Below are positions 1 through 7,960 of a stretch of 56,577 nucleotides of DNA, one piece after another (positions within the stretch are counted from its first letter, which is position 1; every line of letters starts with the position of its first letter). The position numbers were made by a program, and so were the translations under genes. The stretch is taken from positions 1 through 56,577 of the forward strand of contig JAIRKZ010000150.1 in assembly GCA_031259845.1 (NCBI GenBank), given 5' to 3'. Source of the DNA: Tannerellaceae bacterium. Lineage in GTDB: Bacteria; Bacteroidota; Bacteroidia; Bacteroidales; Tannerellaceae. The notes under the pieces were generated by a model that made no database searches, was not told the DNA's origin, and saw only the letters and a list, made by a program, of their open reading frames with translations.

Positions 1-1
1 C

Positions 2-412
2 GAACTCAATGAAATGGAACGTTCGTTCAAACGGATTAAGAATTATAACGTATCGGTAAAAGAAGTGGACAACAAGGTAGTATTCCTTCGTAAATTAGTA
101 CCCGGCGGAAGCGAACATAGTTTTGGTATCCATGTGGCGAAGATGGCAGGTATGTCGAAAAGCATCGTCAAACGGGCAAACGAAATACTGAAACAATTAG
201 AGTCGGACAACCGCCAGGATGGCATTTCCGCCAAACCGGTAAAGGGAATCGCCGCTGCCGGCGAAGGTTTCCAATTAAGTTTTTTCCAACTCGACGACCC
301 GGTATTAGAACGAATCCGCGATGAGATAAAAAATACGGATGTAAATAACCTCACACCCATAGAAGCCCTGAACAAATTGAACGAAATTAAGAAAATTATT
401 ACGGGAAAGTAA
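2..412 (+). CDS. mutS: DNA mismatch repair protein MutS, C-terminal fragment
   Basis: This is the last 136 residues of MutS, the ATPase that recognises mismatches. The reading frame is open from base 2 through the window edge, so the gene is cut by the window, not broken. It contains the signature after the Walker B region, with [12 protein letters not shown] followed by a helix ending in a conserved RANEIL segment, which is the C-terminal end of the ATPase domain and its dimer contact. The tail of about 80 residues ends in a short helix ([13 protein letters not shown]), as in other Bacteroidales MutS proteins. The ATG at 14 is internal: the upstream residues (ELNE) already match the family. 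Confidence 0.95.
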   Translation, partial: ELNEMERSFKRIKNYNVSVKEVDNKVVFLRKLVPGGSEHSFGIHVAKMAGMSKSIVKRANEILKQLESDNRQDGISAKPVKGIAAAGEGFQLSFFQLDDPVLERIRDEIKNTDVNNLTPIEALNKLNEIKKIITGK

Positions 413-483
413 TATATTTTCTATAAATTGCCGTCGTTTATTAAAAACAGCTTTTAACCTAATTTTAAAAAATTGGAAAATAG

Positions 484-2292
484 ATGAAAACGAAAGTGCA
501 TTTTCTGGCGATAATTATCGCAATTTTATCCTTTTCTGCTTGCGAACAGGAATTTATTGAGCCGGAAGGCGGTATTCGGAACAATCAGGATTACCGGTCT
601 GTTGTTTCGGTAGAAAACAAAAATGGAGAAAACGACGGCGTTGGTTATGCCGTTCACGGAGTATCCATGGTTTCGGATGTTATATCCCTGACCGAAAAAG
701 ACGTTACATTCAACAGTACGGCGGAAGAGATATCTGCAGGTTCGTTAAACCTTTCGGAAGTTTCCGCCGAACTGGCCGTTTCCTTGAAGAAGGATAACAT
801 CCTGTACATTCGTTTGGGAGAGTATACAGGCCTGAAAAAAATTATCGGCGTAGAGGCTGCCGGGAAGGGTGTTTACTACTTGGAAACTACTCCCGCACAA
901 CTGGGTGAAGTCTTTCGCAGTGGAACGATTGATGTTTCTGTCGATTTATTCAAGGCAAGCATTGCCCGTGAAGAATCCAGATTGAGATCAGGTAAGGCCT
1001 ATTCCTGTGAAATATTGAATCTGCAGGATGAATACGATTTGGGCAACGGTTTTAAATATAATCCTGCGACGAATATCAATATGACTTATACCTTCAGGAT
1101 GGCTTTTTCCGGAACACAGATTCTGCCTGCTGAAATCACCAATGCTTTCGAGGTACAATTAGCCGTCAATCCTGCCCTTAGCTTTGCGGGTTCGTTTAAC
1201 TGTATCAGCAGTTACGAACTGTCGGAGTATATACCGCAGGCATTGCTTGATTACCTCAAATCGCAGAGTTTCGACTTCAAAATCCCGATCAATACATTAG
1301 GGATTGACTCCCTGGCCGCTACGCTGAAAATAAAAGATATCAAAATGCCGTTGAACATTGAAGCCAATTTGTCTAACCAAAGTTTATTGTCTTATGGTCT
1401 GAACGGAAGCTACAGAATAGGCTATACGGTGGCGATCAATGGGACGAAACCAATGGTAACTCCCATTTATGAGAATAATTTGGTTGCAACCAATCCTTCC
1501 ATATCCGATACATACGGGGAATTATTGACCAGCGCAAAAATTGACATCGCACCCGATATTTCTGTTTTGGATGGGGCATATTCGGTGGACGGAGCCCTCT
1601 CTTTCGAAAATAAAACCAGTACATTGGGTAATATCAGTTTGCCGGGAAAAGCGCCGGCCTTTGGGTCTAAGAGCGTAAATCTGACGAAGCTGATAGCTAA
1701 TATTGACTTGATTTTGGTCAAAATTCCGGTAACGGTTATTAATACCGAAGAGGAATTATGGGACATCGGAACGATTGTAAAATCGGTTGTCTATTCCGAT
1801 TTGGAATATATTTTGCCATCTTCATATACCGATGATTATGGTATTTTAGGTAATATTATCCAAACGGGAAGCTTCAAACGTATATATAAAGATACAGAAT
1901 TTAAATTAAATTATAAATATCCGATCCTCGGAAAGAAGATTCCTGATGAACTGATAATCAGCTATGATATTTATGCGGAGAACGGAACAACCCAATTGCT
2001 CTCTGTTAAAGACGCGCTTATACGGCCTTCGGATATTACAGCTAATAGTTTTAAATTTAAACAAGACGTCCTTTTCTCCGGTGAAACCACTTACGAAAAG
2101 ATAGGCGAAGAAAAGAAGAAGATTGGGTTTATTACTATCACTGTGCCTGTCTATGGAAATGTAAGCCGGTGCGAATCAAAATCCTACCTGAAGAACATCG
2201 TTATCAAAGATAATAACGGATACGTATATGAAGGTATCTTTAATACAGTGAAAGGCATTGTGGAAAACAGTATTGAAATAAGCAGGCCATAA
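484..2292 (+). CDS. large hypothetical lipoprotein
   Basis: A 602-residue protein I do not recognise by family. The first 20 residues form a lipoprotein signal: a positive start (MKTK), a hydrophobic stretch and a lipobox LSFSAC with Cys20 as the likely lipidation site, so it should be anchored in the inner or outer membrane. The rest is rich in beta-prone, Ser/Thr/Asn-containing stretches with no visible catalytic motif. Low Cys content and long alternating hydrophobic patterns suggest a beta-rich surface or periplasmic protein. It lies 71 bases after mutS, with no convincing promoter seen in the gap, and is followed at once by a strong terminator, so it may be the last gene of a mutS transcript. 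Confidence 0.8.
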   Translation: MKTKVHFLAIIIAILSFSACEQEFIEPEGGIRNNQDYRSVVSVENKNGENDGVGYAVHGVSMVSDVISLTEKDVTFNSTAEEISAGSLNLSEVSAELAVSLKKDNILYIRLGEYTGLKKIIGVEAAGKGVYYLETTPAQLGEVFRSGTIDVSVDLFKASIAREESRLRSGKAYSCEILNLQDEYDLGNGFKYNPATNINMTYTFRMAFSGTQILPAEITNAFEVQLAVNPALSFAGSFNCISSYELSEYIPQALLDYLKSQSFDFKIPINTLGIDSLAATLKIKDIKMPLNIEANLSNQSLLSYGLNGSYRIGYTVAINGTKPMVTPIYENNLVATNPSISDTYGELLTSAKIDIAPDISVLDGAYSVDGALSFENKTSTLGNISLPGKAPAFGSKSVNLTKLIANIDLILVKIPVTVINTEEELWDIGTIVKSVVYSDLEYILPSSYTDDYGILGNIIQTGSFKRIYKDTEFKLNYKYPILGKKIPDELIISYDIYAENGTTQLLSVKDALIRPSDITANSFKFKQDVLFSGETTYEKIGEEKKKIGFITITVPVYGNVSRCESKSYLKNIVIKDNNGYVYEGIFNTVKGIVENSIEISRP

Positions 2293-2317
2293 GCATTCCA
2301 TATCATCTTGCAGATAC

Positions 2318-2353
2318 ATACCGGATACGTAGATTGTATCCGGTATTTTTTTT
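2318..2353 (+). terminator. rho-independent terminator of the mutS/lipoprotein unit
   Basis: A perfect 11-bp stem (ATACCGGATAC at 2318-2328 pairing with 2336-2346), a 7-base loop and a run of eight T from 2346 to 2353. The T run is on the plus strand, so it serves the lipoprotein gene. It ends three bases before the stop codon of the convergent HU-like gene. Confidence 0.9.
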
Positions 2354-2355
2354 AC

Positions 2356-2526
2356 TTACGCCTCAAAAGTAATCTTCCCGCGCTTGGAACCCGGCAAGGC
2401 GGCTTTGTCGCCTTTTTTTATCGCATCCATTATTGTTTTGATATATGCATCTATTGCTTCCTTTGTTTCCTTTTCGGTAAGCCCTGCTTCTGTGGCTATT
2501 GCCCTGATAAATTCCGCTTTGTTCAT
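2356..2526 (-). CDS. half-length HU/IHF-like DNA-binding protein
   Basis: A 56-residue protein. Residues 1-43 match the N-terminal helical dimerisation half of HU: MNKAEFIRAIATEAGL, then KETKEAIDAYIKTI and the IKKGDKAAL turn. Where HU proteins (about 90 residues) continue into GFGTF and the DNA-gripping beta arms, this one reads LPGSKRGKITFEA and stops. The stop abuts the opposing terminator, and I found no HU-like continuation in the other frames downstream. It starts 25 bases after the stop of the GH2-GH105 gene and is probably co-transcribed with it. It may be a decayed hu gene, or a genuine mini-HU acting through dimerisation only. Confidence 0.7.
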   Translation of the reverse strand: MNKAEFIRAIATEAGLTEKETKEAIDAYIKTIMDAIKKGDKAALPGSKRGKITFEA

Positions 2527-2551
2527 AATCTCCTTTTCTTATTATTTCATT

Positions 2552-5500
2552 TTATTTCATTTTTATTACTTCGCTGCCTGCAAGCAGGAATGCGCCGGTT
2601 CCATAAACTTCCCAACTGTCTTCATTGAAGTTTTTCCTCGGATCGGCGCCGATAGGTTGAACCCAGCCTACGCGGCCTTCTTCGTTTACACAATTGTTGA
2701 GGGCTATCCAGCATTTTTCAATGGCCGGTTTGTATGTTTGGCTGTCTAACAAGCCGTTGTTTACGCCCCAGGCAAGGGCATAGCAGAAGAATCCCGAACC
2801 GCTTACTTCGCCTCCCGGATAGGAGTCCGGGTCGAGCAGGCTGGCACGCCAAAGCCCGTCTTCCTGTTGGAGAGAAAGGATACGCCCGGCCATTTCTTTA
2901 TATAATTGTTCGTAGAATGGGCGTTTGGGATAGTTGGCCGGTAATTCTTCCAATATGCGTACCAATCCTCCCATTACCCAGCCGTTCCCGCGCGACCAGA
3001 AAATACGCTCGCCGTTAGCTTCCCGGCGGTCTGTGCTGTCGTTTTTTATCACATAGTACAAATCGCGGGCAAAGAGACGTTCTTCCTTGTTGTATAGCAG
3101 GTCATAACATTCTTTGAAATATTCGTCGTTCGCTGCGGCATACTTTGGGTCTCCGGTTATGTTTGTCATCTTTACCAGCGTAGGAGGCCCCATGAACAAA
3201 GCATCGCACCACCACCACTTGATTACCTGAATATCCCTGTACGGATACGGATTAGCCAGTAATATTTCCAATGTGTCGATAGTGGGCTGTATCATTTTTT
3301 GTTGTTTCTCTATTCTGTAAAGGTCTATATAGGTTTGGCTGATTGCTATATCGTCGGCATGATACCAGCGCCTGTACGGACGCCACCCGGTAGAATCGTT
3401 GCCCATGCCCATCATGGCATTATAGATAGTTTGAGACCTGGTGGTTTGCCAGGCGGCAAACATACCGGCATAGAAAGCTCCGTTTGTCCAATCGTTTTGA
3501 ACGTGGCGCGGATGGTTAATTTGCCATTCCGCCGCTTTGTTCATGGTAGCTTTTATCACTTCCGGCTTAAAAACCGGGTTGCTTTCAAACTTTAAATACA
3601 CTTTACCTTTCAGCGGTTCGCTACGCCCGGAACTCTGGAAATAATTCTGCTGGCTTTGCGGGCCTACTTCTTTTGCTTGCCTGAATTTGGTGCCCACGGG
3701 GCTGATTGCGTTCAATATAGATAACTGTCCGTCAGGGAATATGCCTAACGTATTGTCGTTATTTCGCTTAACCGGACTGTCGGGTGTAAACAAATGCAGG
3801 AATAAATCATCCGAAGCGGCAACAAAGCGGATAATCCCTTCATCCGTAGTCAGGTCGGCGGCATACAGGTTGGAATGGAAACCCTTAAATTCGGGATATA
3901 CCCAGGATTCGCCGGTGACGGTATTGTTATAGTCTTTCTCCCAGATGTTGAATGCGGCGCCTTTCAGCCGGTTCTTCCATACCCGGTAAGGCCCGTTCCC
4001 CAGCCATTTAACATGCCTGACTTTGTTTTCCGGATAATCAAACGTAATACCGATATGGTCGTGGTAGCCTCCTACATCAAATGAGTAGTCAATCTCTATC
4101 CATTCCGAGGGCAGTAGCGCCAGTTGGATGATGTTCCGTTTGCCCGGACGCTTGCTGTTTTCCGGGATAAAAATGAATTGTATTTTCTCAGTTCCGTTTT
4201 CCGTCAGACTCTTTACTTCATTCAGCGCCATCCCTTCATTAGTATACCGGGGCCCGTTGGTTAAGGATAAACGTTTGCCGTTTACGGTTATTTCCCTGAT
4301 AGTACCTTTGGTTTTGTCAATGGCCACTTTTGTGTTTCCCGAATGGAAAACAATATCATTCCCTTGTTCTTCTTTATGTATACTCCCGCCGTCTGTTCCT
4401 GTTAAAGCAGCGGCATATTGCCGGGCCGGGGTAATGGTTCGCGTCCAGGTATATATTTCTTTACCGTGCGCATCGATGGCAGTCAGGAAGAGAGCGTCAT
4501 AATCGGCTAACTTTGCAGGAAGGCCGACTTTCAGCAAACCGTTGAATCCCGGCTTTATGTCCGGTGAAACTATCTTTGTTTCCGTAAAGGCCGATTTACC
4601 TGATAAATAATCGAATTTCACCCATTTGGCGGTAAAGCGGCATTGGTTCAGGTTGGTGAAGTTGTAACGGTTTTCCACTTTGAATGTTCCGTCGAAAGCA
4701 GGAGGGAGGAAGGACGTTCCTTCAATGTAAACAGGCGACCATACCTCCTTGATGGTGAAGAAGCTTCCTTCCTTTTCACGATAGGGGCCTACGATACCGT
4801 CGGCTCCATGATTACCGTCGGTGTCGATTTCGTTGTTTTTGTCGTTGCGTACAATGCCGGCGTCGGCAAAGTCCCAAAGAAAACAGCCGGCGCTCAATGG
4901 GCTTGCCAGCATCAGGTTCCAGAAGTCGTCCAGCCCGGCGCCATGCCCGCCATCGTATAATCCGTGAATCGTTTCCGTGGGAAAGAATACTTTTTTCCCG
5001 TTAGAAAGAAATTGGCTGGCTGCTGCATAAGACGGGTAATGATAGGTGTTCGTCAGTTCTTCTTCCATCCAGGGATGAATAACAATCCGCTTCTGTATGT
5101 CGTACAAGGAGTATTCCGGGACTAATTCGAAATTGAAGCCTCCTTCGTTCCCGTTAGCCCACATAACTATACAAGGATGATTAACGTCGCGCGTGACTAA
5201 TTGCATAACTTTCTCTTTGCCCACTTGCGTATCGTAAGGAGGATATTGCCAGGCCGTAAGCTCATCAATTACATATAGCCCAAGTGAATCGCAGACATCT
5301 AAGAAATGCCTGTCGGGCGGATAATGAGACATGCGGACGGCATTCATATTCATCTCTTTTATCAGTTCCGCATCCATCAGGCTGATGCTGTAATTGCTTG
5401 TCCTGCCGCTTGCAGGCCAATGGGTATGACGGTCTACTCCTTTGAACTTGATTTTGCTTCCGTTCACGTAAAAACCATCTCCCGGGCGCAGTTCTACCGT

Positions 5501-6349
5501 TCGGAAACCAAACTTTTCCCGGATACTGTGAAGCAGTTTTCCGTCTTTCAGCATGGAAACTTCTATCTGATAAAGGTTCGGAAATTCAGCAGACCAGAGG
5601 GCCGGCTTATTGAATGTTCCGGTCAAACGAACGTCCGTACCCTTATCTATATCAGCCCGGATGGGATTACCGAATGGCTTTCCGTCCAATGTCTTTACTT
5701 GTGCCGTTACCTCCGCCCCCTTAGCATTTACGCCTGTAAATACATCCATTTGGAATGAACCGTCGCATTTGGCGTTGATGGCGATGCGTTCGATATGTGT
5801 TTGGGGGAGCGCTTCCAGCCATACGGGGCGGTAAATGCCGCCATATACCCAAAAGTCGGCCGTACGTTCGGCTTCTTCTACGGTTTGATTGGAAGAAGCT
5901 TTGTGTACAGTTACTTCCAACAGGTTTTCTTTTCCATATCTAAGGAGTTTACTTACGTCGTATCTGAAGCAGTAATACCCTCCCAAATGTATTTTTCCTG
6001 CACTCCGGCCATTCACTTTTACTTCCGTGTCGGTCATGGAACCGTCGAAGACGATATTTACTTTTTTATTCTTCCAATTGACGGGAACAGTAAATGTATG
6101 GCGATACATCCCGCTTTCGTTGATACGTTCTTTGTCGTGCCCATACGTGAATTGCCCGAATCCTTCAAGTTCCCAGTTGGAAGGAACCGGAATCTTTGTC
6201 CATTCGCCACTCTTGCGTCCGTCCGTGCAAAAGAAATCCCATAAAACAGTATTGTCATTCCCTGTTCCAGACAAGTAAAGCGTTTCGGTTTGCTGGGCAT
6301 AGGAAGACAAAATACAGAAACTCAGGAATAATAGAATTGCCTTTTTCAT
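2552..6349 (-). CDS. GH2 beta-glycosidase fused to GH105 unsaturated glycuronyl hydrolase
   Basis: A 1265-residue secreted enzyme with a signal peptide (residues 1-18, cleavage near SSYAQ). Residues 40-180 are the GH2 sugar-binding domain (SNWELEGFGQFTYG, GMYRHTFTVP), 181-285 the Ig-like domain, and 286-545 the TIM barrel with KFKGVDRHTHWP, the acid/base in GNE (Glu402) and the nucleophile in PTET (Glu459). Residues 550-880 resemble the late beta-galactosidase domains, including a small-chain-like module. Residues about 925-1265 are a GH105/GH88 alpha/alpha barrel with KWWWCDALFMGPP (Asp1049 as likely catalytic residue) and RGNGWVMGGL. It could remove a beta-linked sugar and a lyase-generated unsaturated uronic acid from one oligosaccharide. 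It is encoded downstream of susD, separated by a hairpin. The exact substrate cannot be read from sequence. Confidence 0.88.
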   Translation of the reverse strand: MKKAILLFLSFCILSSYAQQTETLYLSGTGNDNTVLWDFFCTDGRKSGEWTKIPVPSNWELEGFGQFTYGHDKERINESGMYRHTFTVPVNWKNKKVNIVFDGSMTDTEVKVNGRSAGKIHLGGYYCFRYDVSKLLRYGKENLLEVTVHKASSNQTVEEAERTADFWVYGGIYRPVWLEALPQTHIERIAINAKCDGSFQMDVFTGVNAKGAEVTAQVKTLDGKPFGNPIRADIDKGTDVRLTGTFNKPALWSAEFPNLYQIEVSMLKDGKLLHSIREKFGFRTVELRPGDGFYVNGSKIKFKGVDRHTHWPASGRTSNYSISLMDAELIKEMNMNAVRMSHYPPDRHFLDVCDSLGLYVIDELTAWQYPPYDTQVGKEKVMQLVTRDVNHPCIVMWANGNEGGFNFELVPEYSLYDIQKRIVIHPWMEEELTNTYHYPSYAAASQFLSNGKKVFFPTETIHGLYDGGHGAGLDDFWNLMLASPLSAGCFLWDFADAGIVRNDKNNEIDTDGNHGADGIVGPYREKEGSFFTIKEVWSPVYIEGTSFLPPAFDGTFKVENRYNFTNLNQCRFTAKWVKFDYLSGKSAFTETKIVSPDIKPGFNGLLKVGLPAKLADYDALFLTAIDAHGKEIYTWTRTITPARQYAAALTGTDGGSIHKEEQGNDIVFHSGNTKVAIDKTKGTIREITVNGKRLSLTNGPRYTNEGMALNEVKSLTENGTEKIQFIFIPENSKRPGKRNIIQLALLPSEWIEIDYSFDVGGYHDHIGITFDYPENKVRHVKWLGNGPYRVWKNRLKGAAFNIWEKDYNNTVTGESWVYPEFKGFHSNLYAADLTTDEGIIRFVAASDDLFLHLFTPDSPVKRNNDNTLGIFPDGQLSILNAISPVGTKFRQAKEVGPQSQQNYFQSSGRSEPLKGKVYLKFESNPVFKPEVIKATMNKAAEWQINHPRHVQNDWTNGAFYAGMFAAWQTTRSQTIYNAMMGMGNDSTGWRPYRRWYHADDIAISQTYIDLYRIEKQQKMIQPTIDTLEILLANPYPYRDIQVIKWWWCDALFMGPPTLVKMTNITGDPKYAAANDEYFKECYDLLYNKEERLFARDLYYVIKNDSTDRREANGERIFWSRGNGWVMGGLVRILEELPANYPKRPFYEQLYKEMAGRILSLQQEDGLWRASLLDPDSYPGGEVSGSGFFCYALAWGVNNGLLDSQTYKPAIEKCWIALNNCVNEEGRVGWVQPIGADPRKNFNEDSWEVYGTGAFLLAGSEVIKMK

Positions 6350-6388
6350 TATAACAGATGATATTAGATGTTATTTAATCGGTAAACC

Positions 6389-6440
6389 ACAAATAAAAGA
6401 TTGCAAGACTAAAAGATCAATCGCGCAATCTTTTATTTGT
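6389..6440 (-). promoter_or_regulatory. intercistronic hairpin between susD and the GH2-GH105 gene
   Basis: A perfect 16-bp inverted repeat (6389-6404 and 6425-6440) with a 20-base loop. It lies in the 108-base gap between the susD stop and the glycosidase start. The 3' arm contains TTTT but is not followed by a clean U tract, so it looks more like an mRNA stability or partial-attenuation element than a full terminator. It would let susCD be expressed more strongly than the enzyme. Confidence 0.75.
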
Positions 6441-6457
6441 AGTCAAAGGTATACATT

Positions 6458-7933
6458 TTATTTATACGGACTGTTCTGCACCAGATAAAGATTAACGTCC
6501 AACTCATTCTGGGGGATGGGGAATACGTAATGCTTTTCGCCCACCGTATGTTTCCTTATCCGTTTCTCTATCAGCCCCATCCGTTTCATGTCGAACCAGG
6601 CATGCCCTTCCTCGCACAGCTCCCATATCCTTTCCTGGAAAATAGCTTCCCGGAGGGATTCTTTCGTAAGCCCGGCAGCTTTCAGCAAAGGGAGGCCGGC
6701 CCGCTGACGCACCCGGTTAATCCCGTACAGGGCGTTTTCGCCCGGCCCGTTGGCTTCGTTTTCCGCTTCGGAGTGCATCAGCAGCAGGTCTGAAAACCGT
6801 GTTACGGGATGGTTCAGCGCGTAGTCTCCCGTGCCAGAGCCTACGTCGTTCCTGTCTGCATATTTGTTGTAATGCGGCAGTGAGATATTGCCGGGATAGG
6901 TATAGCTATCGTTTGGATTGTTGACTCCCTGATACGATATGACGAATGTTTTTTCCCTTCTTTTATCCGTTACGTCCATGGTGTTGAAGAAGTCTTCTTC
7001 CGCAACCAGCGACGACCACCCGTCCAGTTTGAGCTGGTCGCCGCTCCTGATGCCGGTAAAAGTCGGCCAATCCCATCCCTGTCCCATGAAGCTTTCGTAT
7101 TCTACGCTGAAAATGTATTCAGGCCCATGTTCGTTTGCCAATAAAAATACACGTTCGTAATCTTCTTCCAGCCCGTATCCATAGGCGCTGTTGTCTATGG
7201 CGGCTTTGGCTTCCTGTGCGGCTTTGCTCCAGTACTCGGCCTTGTTCCAGGGCTTCCCGGCATACGACAGATAGGCTTTCGCCAGCAAGGTTTGAGCGGC
7301 GCCGGCCGTTGCCCTGCCTACGTCTGCTCCTGTATTTTTCGGTTGCAAATTGCTTTTGGCATATTCGAAATCCGCAAAGATCAAAGCCCATACCGCATCG
7401 CTTGTTCCTTCGTTCGGCGATTCTATTTCGTCCATATTCTCTTCTGTCTTGAGGGGAATATTTTCAAAGTAACGAATCAGGTACAGGTAGGCAAGCCCGC
7501 GCAGAAAACGGGTTTCGCCTGTTATCTGTTCTTTTAGCCCGGATGTAGTAAATTCTATATTTTCCAGATTGTCAAGTACGGTATTGGCCCGGTTGATTGT
7601 AACGTATAGCTGCGCCCATATCTGGTAGAAACCGGTGGAACTTGTAGTCCAGGTAAACTGATCCATCTCTGTCCGCCAGGCTTCGCCCGAATTGTTCGGC
7701 CATGTGGCTTCGCCCGGATATTCGGCTGCCAGTATTACCTGGCGTTGGAATCCGTCGCTGCTCCGCAAGGTGTTATACACCGACGACAGGGCAGCCTTTG
7801 CGTCGGATTCCGTTCTATAGAAATTCAGCGGGGTAATATTACTGTATACTTTCTCTTCCAGAAAGCTGTCGTGGCAACTGTTCAACGATAACAGGGCAGT
7901 TGCTAAAATTAATATTGTTTGTTTAAACTTCAT
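6458..7933 (-). CDS. SusD/RagB-family glycan-binding lipoprotein
   Basis: A surface lipoprotein that caps the partner SusC transporter and captures oligosaccharide. The chosen start is the ATG giving MKFKQTIL (an ATG three codons earlier is possible). It gives a signal peptide with lipobox SLNSC. After it come the usual SusD features: FLEEKVYSNITPLNFYRTESDA at the N terminus, TPR-like helices (RFLRGLAYLYLIRYF) and a C-terminal region with NRVRQRAGLP and the RIWELCEEGHAWFDMKR helix. Length (491) is normal for the family. It is 18 bases after susC and certainly co-transcribed with it. Confidence 0.95.
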   Translation of the reverse strand: MKFKQTILILATALLSLNSCHDSFLEEKVYSNITPLNFYRTESDAKAALSSVYNTLRSSDGFQRQVILAAEYPGEATWPNNSGEAWRTEMDQFTWTTSSTGFYQIWAQLYVTINRANTVLDNLENIEFTTSGLKEQITGETRFLRGLAYLYLIRYFENIPLKTEENMDEIESPNEGTSDAVWALIFADFEYAKSNLQPKNTGADVGRATAGAAQTLLAKAYLSYAGKPWNKAEYWSKAAQEAKAAIDNSAYGYGLEEDYERVFLLANEHGPEYIFSVEYESFMGQGWDWPTFTGIRSGDQLKLDGWSSLVAEEDFFNTMDVTDKRREKTFVISYQGVNNPNDSYTYPGNISLPHYNKYADRNDVGSGTGDYALNHPVTRFSDLLLMHSEAENEANGPGENALYGINRVRQRAGLPLLKAAGLTKESLREAIFQERIWELCEEGHAWFDMKRMGLIEKRIRKHTVGEKHYVFPIPQNELDVNLYLVQNSPYK

Positions 7934-7960
7934 AATAATCATGCTTTTATAGTTTGAAAA

